From NCBI RefSeq assembly GCF_005233845.1, contig NZ_SZQL01000013.1, positions 1 through 64,000 on the forward strand: 64,000 bases of DNA, read 5' to 3'. The translations under genes and the position numbers were made by a program. The first letter of the stretch is position 1. The number at the start of each line of letters is the position of its first letter. The notes under the pieces are model-generated. The model had not been told where the DNA came from, searched no databases, and worked only from the letters and a program-made list of their open reading frames with translations. This DNA comes from Ilyomonas limi (GTDB taxonomy: Bacteria > Bacteroidota > Bacteroidia > Chitinophagales > Chitinophagaceae). Positions 35,858 through 44,481 of the stretch are shown piece by piece.

Positions 35858-36280
35858 TTACTCACCCCACGCAGTTATCACCAGTGTTCTTTGGCTGCCA
35901 CGGTTGCGATGCTCACATAAATAAATACCTTGCCATATACCCAGAGCTAAGCTGCCATTGCTAATTGGAATTAAAACAGAACTGCCCAGCATCGCAGCTT
36001 TTAAATGAGCAGGCATATCATCTGCGCCCTCATCATTATGCAGGTAATCCGGGTCGCTTTCCGGCACCGCTTTGTTGAAATAGGTTTCAAAATCTTTACG
36101 CACCGTTGGATCTGCATTTTCATTAATGATAAGCGAAGCAGAAGTATGTTGAATAAACACCTGGCATAAGCCGGTTGTAATTTCTTTTATCTGCGGCAAC
36201 GCCCGCGTTACTTCGGAGGTGATTAAATGAAACCCTCTTCTTCTTTCCTGTAAATGAATGGACTGCTGGTATATTTTCAT
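35858..36280 (-). CDS. YjbQ-family protein (UPF0047), thiamine-phosphate-synthase-like
   Basis: 140 residues, the usual length for the family. Signature segments are GLCQVFIQHTSASLIINENA and the metal-site region ADDMPAHLKAAMLGSSVLIP, ending with GIWQGIYLCEHRNRG and QRTLVITAWGE. The E. coli relative has weak thiamine phosphate synthase activity, but the physiological role is not settled. No signal peptide; cytoplasmic. Transcribed alone on the minus strand between two plus-strand genes. Confidence 0.93.
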   Translation of the reverse strand: MKIYQQSIHLQERRRGFHLITSEVTRALPQIKEITTGLCQVFIQHTSASLIINENADPTVRKDFETYFNKAVPESDPDYLHNDEGADDMPAHLKAAMLGSSVLIPISNGSLALGIWQGIYLCEHRNRGSQRTLVITAWGE

Positions 36281-36414
36281 AAGTATTTATTTGCTGGTTA
36301 ATGGCAGTAAGAGCGCATAAAGATTGCCAAAGATGGAGTGAAATATTTAGAATAAAACCGGATAAATAGTACAGCAGTTTTAAACTATCTTACACTGCAA
36401 AATGAATATACCAG

Positions 36415-37185
36415 ATGAAACAACTGCGACTGCTGTTAACAATATTACCACTTCTCTTACTGTCATGCCATACAAATAAAACTACAGCCGGAAGCGGCAA
36501 TCAACACTGGGTTAGCCTGTTTAATGGCAAGAACCTGGATAATTGGATACCTAAAATTGCAGGATACAAACTGGGGGAAAACTTTGGCAATACTTTTCGT
36601 GTGGAAAATGGTATTCTAAGCACAAGGTATGATGCGTATGATAATTTTAAAAACAGGTTTGGAGCGTTATACTACAACAAGCAATTTTCAAATTTCCGGT
36701 TGAGGGTAGAATACCGGTTTGTAGGCGATACCGTTGCGGGTGCACCTTCGTGGGGCTATCAGGATGGTGGCATTCAGTATTATTGCCAGGCTCCGCAAAC
36801 AATAGATGTCAACCAGCCTTTTCCGGTATGTTTGGAGTACAACCTGCTGGGCACCCGCCCTTCGGGCGAGATATGCGCCAACGGAATATTTGTATCTCTT
36901 GGAGGTAAAAGAAATGAAGACTATTGCACACCGCCTACTGTAAAAATAGTGCCTCCAAAAGATCAGTGGGTAACTGCGGAAATAGATGTACGCGATGGTA
37001 AGATGAGGCAATTTATCAATGGGCAACCAGTAATTAGCTTCGAAAATCCACGTTACGATTCCACCAATGCTATTGCCCGGCAATTTATTACTAATGGAAA
37101 TAATTTGGTAAAAGATGGATATATTTCACTGCAATCCAATAGTCATCCAATGGATTTCCGGAAAATTGAGATTATGGAGTATTAA
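36415..37185 (+). CDS. DUF1080 (3-keto-disaccharide hydrolase) lipoprotein
   Basis: 256 residues. The lipobox LLLSC followed by H gives a lipoprotein. The LamG-like DUF1080 domain shows WVSLFNGKNLDNWIPKIAGY, FRLRVEYRF, WGYQDGGIQYYCQ and the closing GYISLQSNSHPMDFRKIEI. Family members hydrolyse 3-keto-glucosides and other 3-keto-disaccharides, and many are exported. The catalytic acid residues cannot be placed with certainty by eye. Neighbours do not form a keto-sugar locus, so substrate remains open. 50 bp before the L,D-transpeptidase gene on the same strand. Confidence 0.9.
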   Translation: MKQLRLLLTILPLLLLSCHTNKTTAGSGNQHWVSLFNGKNLDNWIPKIAGYKLGENFGNTFRVENGILSTRYDAYDNFKNRFGALYYNKQFSNFRLRVEYRFVGDTVAGAPSWGYQDGGIQYYCQAPQTIDVNQPFPVCLEYNLLGTRPSGEICANGIFVSLGGKRNEDYCTPPTVKIVPPKDQWVTAEIDVRDGKMRQFINGQPVISFENPRYDSTNAIARQFITNGNNLVKDGYISLQSNSHPMDFRKIEIMEY

Positions 37186-37235
37186 GACGAGCAATTTGCA
37201 ATTTTATTCCACTTTTTCACCTGTTTGCTATAGCT

Positions 37236-37943
37236 ATGGCTAAATATACCGCTCTACTTTTACTCCTTTTTATACCTCTAAGCAGTGTTGTTGCCCAACC
37301 CTTAGCTGCTTTTAATCAATACCTTACTGGCAGCAACCAGGTGTTGTATGTACAAACTGCCAATGCAAATGCAGTGCAGGGAACCATGTACTTGTATGAA
37401 CGTAAAAACAGCCGCAGACGTTGGAAAAAGATAAATACGATTGCGATTGTTGTTGGTAAGGCAGGTTTAGCAAAAGACCCGCAAACAAGCATACCATTCA
37501 GCAATGATATGCCGGTAAAGAAAGAGGGCGACGGCAAATCACCGGCGGGCATTTTTTGCTTAGGTGATGTATTTAGTTATCATCCAATGGGCCATCTGCA
37601 TATGCCATTTGTTCAGGTAGATACCAGTTTTTATTGTGTGGATGATGTTGCTTCGCCCTACTACAATACGCTTGTTGTAAAAGATACCGCAACAGCCCCT
37701 TTCAATAGTTTTGAATATATGAAAAGGAAGGATGAATTGTACGAATACGGCGTGTGGGTGTTGTATAATAGTGCTCCGGTTGTGGCAGGTAATGGCTCCT
37801 GTATTTTTATACATATCTGGCGTAATGACCACAGCGGTACCGCAGGATGTACTGCTATGGCTAAAGAAAATATACTTAAACTTATACATTGGTTAGATAA
37901 AAGAAAAAATCCTGTGCTGTTACAAGTTGTGAAAAATAAATAA
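37236..37943 (+). CDS. Exported L,D-transpeptidase family protein
   Basis: 235 residues. Signal peptide 1-20 (VVA-Q). The YkuD-like catalytic core is spread over 65-235: VGKAGLAKDP, GDGKSPAGIF and the active-site block FIHIWRNDHSGTAGCTAMAK with H193 and the nucleophile C205 inside SGTAGC. This variant (murein L,D-transpeptidase catalytic domain with IHIW instead of IHG) is common in Bacteroidota. It should cross-link or modify peptidoglycan or attach proteins to it. The gene lies between DUF1080 and DUF72 genes with 25-50 bp gaps, suggesting one transcript. Confidence 0.88.
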   Translation: MAKYTALLLLLFIPLSSVVAQPLAAFNQYLTGSNQVLYVQTANANAVQGTMYLYERKNSRRRWKKINTIAIVVGKAGLAKDPQTSIPFSNDMPVKKEGDGKSPAGIFCLGDVFSYHPMGHLHMPFVQVDTSFYCVDDVASPYYNTLVVKDTATAPFNSFEYMKRKDELYEYGVWVLYNSAPVVAGNGSCIFIHIWRNDHSGTAGCTAMAKENILKLIHWLDKRKNPVLLQVVKNK

Positions 37944-37968
37944 AAAGAGATCGCTTTCACACTAAAAT

Positions 37969-38694
37969 ATGAACGTTCACATCGGCACATCGGGCTGGAG
38001 TTATGACCATTGGCAGGGCGTTTTGTATCCGTATGGAGTGGCACCCTGGCAAAGGTTGGGTTATTATGTGCAACAGTTTCAAACAGTAGAATTGAACAGC
38101 AGTTTTTATAAATGGCCAACGCTGGCTGCTTTTAAAAGCTGGCAGCGCCGGTTGCCACAAGGCTTTTTGCTTAGCGTAAAAGCGCCGCGCGGACTCACCC
38201 ATGCCAAATGCCTGTATGCACCCGAACAATGGATTAACAGAATAAAAATGTGCTGGCACGAGTTGGGTGATAAAAGGGCAATATTGCTGGTGCAGCTTTC
38301 GCCCAATTTTGCGCCCGATTACAAACGGCTTCAATATTTTTTACAGCTTGTTCCGGATTGGGTGCGCATTACAGTAGAGTTTCGCCATCCTGCATGGCAC
38401 GTAGAAGCTACTTTTCGGTTGCTGGAGCAGTATGGAGCTGCTTATTGCATTATGAGCGGGGCGCACCTGCCTTGTATATTACGGGCAACCGCACCATTTG
38501 TATATGTGCGCATGCATGGGCCAGACCGGCAACATTTGTACGGTGGCTCTTACTCAGATAACGACTTGCACTGGTGGAAAAGTCGTATTAAAGAATGGCA
38601 GGCGCAGGGTAAAGAAGTGTATGTTTACTTTAATAATGATGGCGGTGGCAATGCGGTGCGCAATGCAGCTACATTGCAGCGTATGGTGGGTTGA
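37969..38694 (+). CDS. DUF72 domain-containing protein
   Basis: 241 residues covering the complete DUF72 TIM-barrel-like domain: HIGTSGWSYDHWQGVLYP at the N-terminus, TVELNSSFYKWP, FLLSVKAPRGLTHAK, and the late VYVRMHGPDRQHLYGGSY and VYFNNDGGGNAVRNA. The family is widespread and uncharacterised; a nuclease- or sugar-binding-like barrel has been proposed by structure only. Cytoplasmic. It is 25 bp downstream of the L,D-transpeptidase gene and converges with the PPK2 gene (stop codons 19 bp apart). Confidence 0.92.
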   Translation: MNVHIGTSGWSYDHWQGVLYPYGVAPWQRLGYYVQQFQTVELNSSFYKWPTLAAFKSWQRRLPQGFLLSVKAPRGLTHAKCLYAPEQWINRIKMCWHELGDKRAILLVQLSPNFAPDYKRLQYFLQLVPDWVRITVEFRHPAWHVEATFRLLEQYGAAYCIMSGAHLPCILRATAPFVYVRMHGPDRQHLYGGSYSDNDLHWWKSRIKEWQAQGKEVYVYFNNDGGGNAVRNAATLQRMVG

Positions 38695-38712
38695 AAAACA
38701 TCATAAAATAGC

Positions 38713-39459
38713 TTACTCCTCTTTCAAGGCGGGATATTGCAGGTTCAGTTTAGATAAAATTTCAACCATAGTAGAGGCAATCACATATTCTTTATACCAG
38801 TTCTGGTCTGCCGGAACAATTATCCACGGCGGGTTATCGCAACGCGCAAAGCAGTCTTCATAAGCCTTCCTGTATTCGTCCCAAAGTTCCGCTTCTTTAG
38901 CATCGTTGGAATTGAATTTCCAGTGTTTACGGCTGTCAGTCAATCTTTCTTCAAACCGCTCTGCTTGTTCTTTTTTAGATATATGCAAATAAAACTTTAC
39001 AATAATGGTACTGCCGCTCTCCTGCAATAAACTTTCAAAATGATTAATCTCTTTCATCCTTCTATGCGCCGTTGCATTATTTATCCAGTGGTGCACCCGC
39101 GTTACCAGCACATCCTCGTATTGCGATCGGTTAAAGATCTGCATCATTCCTTTTGCCGGAACATACTTATGAATACGCCACAAAAAATCGTACGATAACT
39201 CCTCCTCGGTTGGTGCTTTAAAGGCCTTTGCAGATACCCCTAACGGATTTAACGGTCCAAAAACATGCTTGATAGCGCCATCTTTTCCACTTGCATCCAT
39301 ACCCTGTATAATCACTAATACTGCATACTTTGCCGAAGCGTACAACAGGTTTTGTAATTCATCTAATTGTTCAATCAATGAAGCTGTTTTTACTTTTGTT
39401 GCTTCTTTATCCATATCTTTTGGCGCACGGGTAGAAATTTCGGAAAGCTGAATTGCCAT
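38713..39459 (-). CDS. ppk2: Polyphosphate kinase 2 family protein
   Basis: 248 residues of the PPK2 fold. Walker A is IIQGMDASGKDGAIKHVFG (GMDASGKDG at 53-61). The lid and Walker B regions include FLWRIHKYVP, IFNRSQYEDVLVTRVHHWIN and IIVKFYLHISKKEQAERFEE, and the C-terminal WKFNSNDAKEAELWDEY is standard. The enzyme transfers phosphate between polyphosphate and nucleotides; short single-domain members phosphorylate NMP or NDP from polyP. The class cannot be fixed by eye. Monocistronic on the minus strand. Bases 39460-39781 (322 bp) upstream hold no gene I can see. Confidence 0.94.
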   Translation of the reverse strand: MAIQLSEISTRAPKDMDKEATKVKTASLIEQLDELQNLLYASAKYAVLVIIQGMDASGKDGAIKHVFGPLNPLGVSAKAFKAPTEEELSYDFLWRIHKYVPAKGMMQIFNRSQYEDVLVTRVHHWINNATAHRRMKEINHFESLLQESGSTIIVKFYLHISKKEQAERFEERLTDSRKHWKFNSNDAKEAELWDEYRKAYEDCFARCDNPPWIIVPADQNWYKEYVIASTMVEILSKLNLQYPALKEE

Positions 39460-39781
39460 ATAATCGTCTGGTATTTAAATGTTTGGTTAATCACAACGAT
39501 CTGTCAGTGGATATTAGCAACAAATAAGCCGATTAGTGATACAGGTAATAAGACGTAAAAAGCAGACACGCAAAAACATAACTGTATTCTTACTACTTTT
39601 TTAACTATGCATTGCGTAAATCTTAGCAAAGCAGGGAATATACAACTACTTAAGTAACCAACATTTATCCTGCTTAAGGCTTGCAGCTTGTACCAGGTAA
39701 CTTCATGGAAACCGGGAAAAGAGAAAGTGGCACAGTTTTTTAACCATACACAATATTATTTCACTACTAAAAATTATTGTT

Positions 39782-40027
39782 ATGGCAGTAAATAAAACAT
39801 CCAACATAAATACCGATAAAACAATAGGCGCCCAGGGCCTGGAACAAGGTGGTGCAAGCCTGGGTAATGATTATTCACGTCCTACCAAGCACATTGAACA
39901 AAATGAGACAACCAATGTAGGAAGTCATGGAACAGTTTCGGATGATGAATTAAATATACAAAAATCAGATTACGGCAATGGCGTAAACATTACCGAAGAG
40001 ATTGAAACACCAAGAGGCAGGAAGTAG
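39782..40027 (+). CDS. Small hydrophilic protein of unknown function
   Basis: 81 residues without hydrophobic segments, rich in N, T, G, E and K (NTDKTIGAQGLEQGG, IEQNETTNVGSHG, ITEEIETPRGRK). The composition looks like an intrinsically disordered, hydrophilin- or stress-type protein. A strong terminator follows at 40045 and an AT-rich leader precedes the ATG, so it is an independent transcription unit, which supports reality. No family that I recognise. Confidence 0.6.
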   Translation: MAVNKTSNINTDKTIGAQGLEQGGASLGNDYSRPTKHIEQNETTNVGSHGTVSDDELNIQKSDYGNGVNITEEIETPRGRK

Positions 40028-40044
40028 CTTACAAGTTTTTGAGC

Positions 40045-40078
40045 AAAAAACCTGTTATAGAATAATAACAGGTTTTTT
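40045..40078 (+). terminator. Strong rho-independent terminator
   Basis: A 14-bp perfect stem (40045-40058 with 40065-40078) with a six-base loop and flanking A and T runs. Usable in both directions; it ends the 81-residue gene. Confidence 0.9.
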
Positions 40079-40187
40079 GTTTTAAGAAAATATAATTAAT
40101 GTGTTTGGTCTCTTTACAATTAAACTATTCCGACAAGCCAGGTAACTCTTTTACTTTATTAAGATAATGATAGAATAGCTATTCTGC

Positions 40188-41639
40188 TTATTTCACTACT
40201 ACTTCTTCATCTGCAGGCACTTCTTCAATCACATGCTTGTTTTTCCATACAAAATAATAAATAGGGATACCGAGCAGCACAATACCCAGCCCCGGAAAAG
40301 TATATGTTGGATAATATTTAAGTAAGGAGATACAAATAACGCTGGCAGCAACTATATACAATATGGGCAAAACAGGATAGCCAAATGCTTTGTATGGACG
40401 TGGAATATCGGGGCGCTTGCGGCGCAAAATAAATATACCTGCGATTGTAAGAATATAGAAAATAAGTACCGTGAAAATAATGTAGTTGAGCAAATCGCCA
40501 TACCTGCCGCTAAGACACAATACCGATGCCCACAAACACTGTATCCACAAGCCCATAGATGGTACCGCATTTTTATTTAATGTTCCTGCCTGTTTGAAAA
40601 ACAAACCATCTTTTGCCATGGTGTAATACACTCTTGCACCAGATAATATCAGCCCATTGTTGCAACCAAATGTAGAAACCATGAGCATGATGGCAATGAT
40701 GGTTGTTCCTGTACTGCCAAAGATGAGTTTCGCTGCTTCTACTCCTACCCTGTCGTTCTCTGCATTGGCAATGCCTTGCATAGACATTACTGCCAGATAC
40801 ATCAGGTTAGTAGCCGTATAAATAAGGGTTACGATTAAAGTTCCAAAGAATAAACTCAGGCCAATATTGCGCTTTGGATTTTCTATTTCACCGGCAATAA
40901 AAGTTACATTGTTCCAGCTATCGCTGCTAAATAAACTGCCCACCATAGCACCTGCAAAAGCACCCAATGCAGCCGCTCCGGTATAAGGTACAATTACATT
41001 GCCATCCAGTTTGCCAAATGCAAAACCGGTGCTCCAGTTAGCACTCCACGTTCCCTTGCCAGCAGCCATAAACCCAAAAATAATTAGTCCGAATAAAGCT
41101 GCAAGTTTGGTGAGTGTAAAAAGTGTTTGTATAAACTTACCTTCCTTTACGCCACGCGTATTTACCCAGGTTAAAAAGACAATAAGCACAATAGAAGTGA
41201 TTTGCGCTGCACTGATCTTCATAAAACCTACATCTGCAATAACATTGTTTTCGCTGAGTGCCGGAAAGATATACGCTGCAAACTTGCTAAAGGCAACACC
41301 AACGGCAGCAATGGTTCCGGTTTGTATCACCGCAAAAAAGCTCCAGCCAAACAGGAAGGCGATAAGCGGATTATAAGCTTCTTTCAGATACACATACTGC
41401 CCCCCTGCTTTTGGATACATCGCACTCAATTCTCCATACGAAAGTGCTGCAATGAGGGTTAATACACCGGTGAATATCCATAATAAAATAAGCCAGCCGG
41501 CTGAACCAACATTGCGCGTCATATCGGCACTCACAAGAAATATTCCTGAACCGATCATAGAACCTGCAACTATCATTGTTGCATCTAACAAACTGAACGC
41601 AGGTTTAAAACTTTTTTGTTGTACTGCTATGGATTGCAT
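40188..41639 (-). CDS. APC-family amino acid permease
   Basis: 483 residues from ATG 41639 (MQSIAVQQKSFK); a longer frame to 41684 adds fifteen residues with no family similarity. Twelve membrane helices. Helix 1 carries the substrate-site motif VAGSMIGSGIFLVSAD, and helix 6 has FSSDSWNNVTFIAGEIENPK. This places it in the LAT/cationic amino acid-type branch of the APC family. The substrate (an amino acid) is taken up or exchanged across the inner membrane. Alone on the minus strand. The tail KNKHVIEEVPADEEVVV is acidic and cytoplasmic. Confidence 0.92.
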   Translation of the reverse strand: MQSIAVQQKSFKPAFSLLDATMIVAGSMIGSGIFLVSADMTRNVGSAGWLILLWIFTGVLTLIAALSYGELSAMYPKAGGQYVYLKEAYNPLIAFLFGWSFFAVIQTGTIAAVGVAFSKFAAYIFPALSENNVIADVGFMKISAAQITSIVLIVFLTWVNTRGVKEGKFIQTLFTLTKLAALFGLIIFGFMAAGKGTWSANWSTGFAFGKLDGNVIVPYTGAAALGAFAGAMVGSLFSSDSWNNVTFIAGEIENPKRNIGLSLFFGTLIVTLIYTATNLMYLAVMSMQGIANAENDRVGVEAAKLIFGSTGTTIIAIMLMVSTFGCNNGLILSGARVYYTMAKDGLFFKQAGTLNKNAVPSMGLWIQCLWASVLCLSGRYGDLLNYIIFTVLIFYILTIAGIFILRRKRPDIPRPYKAFGYPVLPILYIVAASVICISLLKYYPTYTFPGLGIVLLGIPIYYFVWKNKHVIEEVPADEEVVVK

Positions 41640-41860
41640 GTGTATATTTTTAGAACCAATTTTGTTGCAGAGGCACAAATACACGAAGTAAGTTTATTTA
41701 AATTTTTACTTTGTTTAACTGTGACCTGAGAGATGTATGTTTTGAAATGAAGAACGGAAAATACAGGAAGAAATTGAAATAAAAAGCTTTGCATTCCCGT
41801 TTAATTTTTATTTATTGCTACCACACGCTTGTAAGCAATTTCTGCATGCTTCAGACCAGA

Positions 41861-41953
41861 CTAGTATCTTAGGAAATAGCCAATGGCAAACATGATTGCT
41901 GCAACAAGGAATATGCAGAACATTAACGTCTTATAAAAGCATTGGTACCCCAT
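41861..41953 (-). CDS. Possible 30-residue single-helix membrane peptide
   Basis: ATG at 41953 opens a frame reading MGYQCFYKTLMFCIFLVAAI then a hydrophobic end and stop. It looks like a single membrane helix behind a short polar N-terminus. It lies on the same strand as sucC, downstream of sucC's terminator. Very short frames like this are often real in Bacteroidota but cannot be proven from one sequence. Confidence 0.25.
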   Translation of the reverse strand: MGYQCFYKTLMFCIFLVAAIMFAIGYFLRY

Positions 41954-41984
41954 CGGCTGACAGGCAGGTTCGCGGCAATACAAT

Positions 41985-42012
41985 AAAAAACGGCTGACAT
42001 TCATCAGCCGTT
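41985..42012 (-). terminator. Terminator of sucC
   Basis: A perfect 9-bp stem (AACGGCTGA with TCAGCCGTT) followed on the minus strand by six T. It lies 25 bp after the sucC stop. Confidence 0.9.
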
Positions 42013-42036
42013 GTAAACATAAATCTTAAAGTAGAA

Positions 42037-43257
42037 TTATTCCGATTTTGCTAATGCTTTTCTTACCAATTCGGCAGCTTCGCTCAATTCTATGGCAGAT
42101 TGCACTTTTAAACCACTTTCATCAATCAGTTTTTTGGCTTCTTCTGCGTTGGTGCCTTGCAGGCGCACGATAATGGGAATATTAATATCGCCCAATTTGT
42201 TATATGCTTCTATTACACCGGCAGCCACACGGTCGCAACGCACGATACCACCAAAAATATTAATGAGAATCGCTTTTACATTCGGGTCTTTCATAATAAT
42301 CCGGAAGCCGGCTTCTACAGTTTGCGCATTTGCCGTACCACCTACATCCAAAAAGTTGGCAGGCTCACCACCGCTCAGTTTAATCATATCCATGGTAGCC
42401 ATTGCCAGCCCTGCGCCGTTTACCATACAGCCCACATTACCATCCAGCTTTACAAAGTTGAGGTTGTAACGGCCAGCCTCTACCTCGGTCGGGTCTTCTT
42501 CTTCCAGATCGCGCAATGAAGCCACCTCATTATGACGCATCAGGGCATTGTCATCAATATTCATTTTGCAGTCCACGGCAATGATCTTTTCATCACTGGT
42601 TTTAAAGAGTGGGTTAATTTCCAGCATCGCACAGTCCAAACCAATATATGCATTGTACAGGTTGGTTACAAACTTTACACAGTTCTTAAATGCCTCGCCA
42701 CTCAAGCCCAGGTTAAAGGCAATCTTACGTGCCTGAAAGCCGAGCAAGCCACCGGAAGGATGCACCCATTCTTTGAATATTTTATCGGGTGTATCGTGGG
42801 CTACCTGTTCTATGTCCATACCACCTTCGGTGCTGTACATAATTACATTCTGCCCTTTGGAACGGTCAAGCAAAATAGATAAATAAAACTCTTTAACCGG
42901 GTTGGGGCCAGGATAATATACATCCTGTGCTATTAATATTTTATTCACCTTACGACCAGCCGGACCAGTTTGCACCGTTACCAATGTACCACCCAGAATG
43001 TTCTTGGCAATGTTATCAATATCTTCCAGGTTTTTTCCTACAGCTACACCGCGCTGGTCTTTGCCTTTAATAGTGCCTTTACCGCGGCCGCCGGCATGTA
43101 TCTGGGCTTTTACTACTGCAAAGTTGTTGTTGGTTTGTCCTTTTATCTGGCGGTAAGCTTCTTCGGCAGCCATTACATTATCTACTGCAATGCCTTCCTG
43201 TACGGGTACATTATATTTCTTAAGAAGCTCTTTTGCCTGGTATTCGTGCAGATTCAT
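42037..43257 (-). CDS. sucC: Succinyl-CoA ligase (ADP-forming) beta subunit
   Basis: 406 residues. N-terminal ATP-grasp: MNLHEYQAKELLKKYNVPVQ, KAQIHAGGRGKGTIKG. Metal and nucleotide site: DCAMLEINPLFKTSDEKIIA and VDCKMNIDDNALMRHNE. C-terminal CoA-ligase domain: LDVGGTANAQTVEAGF, INIFGGIVRCDRVAAGVI. It forms with the alpha subunit (not in window) the TCA-cycle enzyme that makes ATP from succinyl-CoA. Length matches the bacterial family. Expressed alone here, with sucD elsewhere, as is frequent in Bacteroidota. Confidence 0.97.
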   Translation of the reverse strand: MNLHEYQAKELLKKYNVPVQEGIAVDNVMAAEEAYRQIKGQTNNNFAVVKAQIHAGGRGKGTIKGKDQRGVAVGKNLEDIDNIAKNILGGTLVTVQTGPAGRKVNKILIAQDVYYPGPNPVKEFYLSILLDRSKGQNVIMYSTEGGMDIEQVAHDTPDKIFKEWVHPSGGLLGFQARKIAFNLGLSGEAFKNCVKFVTNLYNAYIGLDCAMLEINPLFKTSDEKIIAVDCKMNIDDNALMRHNEVASLRDLEEEDPTEVEAGRYNLNFVKLDGNVGCMVNGAGLAMATMDMIKLSGGEPANFLDVGGTANAQTVEAGFRIIMKDPNVKAILINIFGGIVRCDRVAAGVIEAYNKLGDINIPIIVRLQGTNAEEAKKLIDESGLKVQSAIELSEAAELVRKALAKSE

Positions 43258-43300
43258 ACGGTTAAAAGTTTGCCGGCGAAGATAAGCCAGTTAATAAAAC

Positions 43301-43327
43301 AAAACATCCCGAAAATCGGGACGTTTT
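43301..43327 (-). terminator. Terminator hairpin between sucC and the cytochrome gene
   Basis: An 11-12 bp stem with one mismatch (43301-43312 with 43316-43327) and a T-rich tail on the minus strand. It ends the diheme cytochrome transcript and separates it from sucC. Confidence 0.8.
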
Positions 43328-43355
43328 GTTTTGCATATATGTAGTTGTATAAAAA

Positions 43356-43853
43356 TTACTGCTTGTGCATAGTACTATCGTGCATAGTGCTGTCGTGCAT
43401 GCCACTGGCAGGAGGCATATTGCCTGGAGGCATTCCCATGTGCGTTGAATCAACAGGTGGTATTCCTTCGGGATGCGCATCGCCTTTGTGGCAAGTATAG
43501 CAGGTAACCACACGTATCGTATCGGGGTTGGCTACTTTTTTAAAGTTGAAATAAGTGGTATTGATTTCTTTGGTCATCTTCATCATATACCGGGCAATGT
43601 CTTTTTCCGGTTTATCATCCGAAGGAAAATTAGGATGCCCGTTATCACCCATTGCATGACAAAAGACGCACTTAACACCTAAGGATGCATTAAAAGTCCG
43701 CATAACAACTTTTAGGCTGTCTTCGCTTATATCTTGTGGCAGCACCTTTAAATTTTTCCATTTATCAGGCGGTGTTGCCTTGGGCTTAAAGGCAGTTGTA
43801 CCAAAAAAAACGGCAGCAGCAAGTAAAAAGAGCACAGTCAGTTTTTTGTTCAT
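43356..43853 (-). CDS. Exported diheme c-type cytochrome (PSRC cytochrome-like)
   Basis: 165 residues from ATG 43853 (MNKKLTVLFLLAAAVF), which gives a clean signal peptide. The longer frame to 43949 lacks support. Two CxxCH motifs are present, CVFCH (after FNASLGVK) and CYTCH (in RVVTCYTCHKGDAHP). Methionines in ARYMMKMTKEIN may serve as axial ligand. The arrangement matches the photosynthetic reaction-centre cytochrome c subunit family, which in non-phototrophic Bacteroidota serves as a periplasmic electron carrier. The C-terminus is a repeated Met/His/Asp tail (GMHDSTMHDSTMHKQ) that could bind metal. Transcribed alone. Confidence 0.9.
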   Translation of the reverse strand: MNKKLTVLFLLAAAVFFGTTAFKPKATPPDKWKNLKVLPQDISEDSLKVVMRTFNASLGVKCVFCHAMGDNGHPNFPSDDKPEKDIARYMMKMTKEINTTYFNFKKVANPDTIRVVTCYTCHKGDAHPEGIPPVDSTHMGMPPGNMPPASGMHDSTMHDSTMHKQ

Positions 43854-43914
43854 AAATAATCTTGATGTGATTTTAAAATGAGCTATAAAAATAACAGTTT
43901 TATCCATACAACAA

Positions 43915-43941
43915 AAAAAGAGTGCTCCGGCACTCTTTTTT
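43915..43941 (-). terminator. Terminator after the YtxH gene
   Basis: An 11-bp perfect stem (43915-43925 with 43930-43940) with A and T runs on both sides. It can act in both directions and ends the YtxH transcript. Confidence 0.85.
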
Positions 43942-43970
43942 ATTTTCAACTATTATGGCTTTAAAACTAT

Positions 43971-44384
43971 TTATGCCTGGTTGGGTTGTTGTGCTGATTT
44001 TGGTTGGCCCGCACCTTTATTGGCACCACCCTGACCGCCTTGTTGCCCCTGACCGGCATTAGACTGCTGGCCGCCTGCAGCAGCAGTTGCTCCTGCACTT
44101 GCTGCATCGCCGGCACTATTCAACAAGTTTACAATTTTTTCGCGCACATCATCACTTAAGCCTTCAATTTTATCGCCAAATGTATTCTTTAAATCCTCCA
44201 GCTTTGTTCCGGCTTTTGAAGTTATTTGATTAAATTTATCCTTAACGGTGCTACCCAGTTCGTCTGCTTTTTCCGATATTTTCTGACGTGTTTCTTCGCC
44301 ACTCATAGGGGCCACCAACAGACCAACCGCTACACCAGCTAATACGCCGGATATAGTACCGAGAATTATTTTTTGTGTGCTCAT
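43971..44384 (-). CDS. YtxH domain-containing protein
   Basis: 137 residues from ATG 44384 (MSTQKIILGTISGVLAG). A longer frame runs to 44594, but it overlaps the rlmI start on the other strand and has no similarity, so the internal start is preferred. Residues 7-30 form one membrane helix with the YtxH signature VAVGLLVAPMSGEETRQKI. A helical charged region follows (about 35-90), and the tail is low complexity, rich in G, Q, A and N. YtxH proteins are stress-related small membrane proteins of unclear function. Divergent from rlmI. Confidence 0.88.
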   Translation of the reverse strand: MSTQKIILGTISGVLAGVAVGLLVAPMSGEETRQKISEKADELGSTVKDKFNQITSKAGTKLEDLKNTFGDKIEGLSDDVREKIVNLLNSAGDAASAGATAAAGGQQSNAGQGQQGGQGGANKGAGQPKSAQQPNQA

Positions 44385-44466
44385 AAAAAGGTAGATTTTA
44401 TTGTTTAATAATGAATTGTAGAATTTCAATAACAATGCCAGAATCGGTTTTTGCATTGTTAACCAA

Positions 44467-44474
44467 TAACTTTG
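44467..44474 (+). promoter_or_regulatory. -7 box of rlmI (near-leaderless)
   Basis: TAACTTTG is a perfect TAnnTTTG box ending 7 bp before the rlmI ATG (44482). A start site about 7 bp downstream of the box would leave almost no leader. Confidence 0.5.
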
Positions 44475-44481
44475 CGCACCT

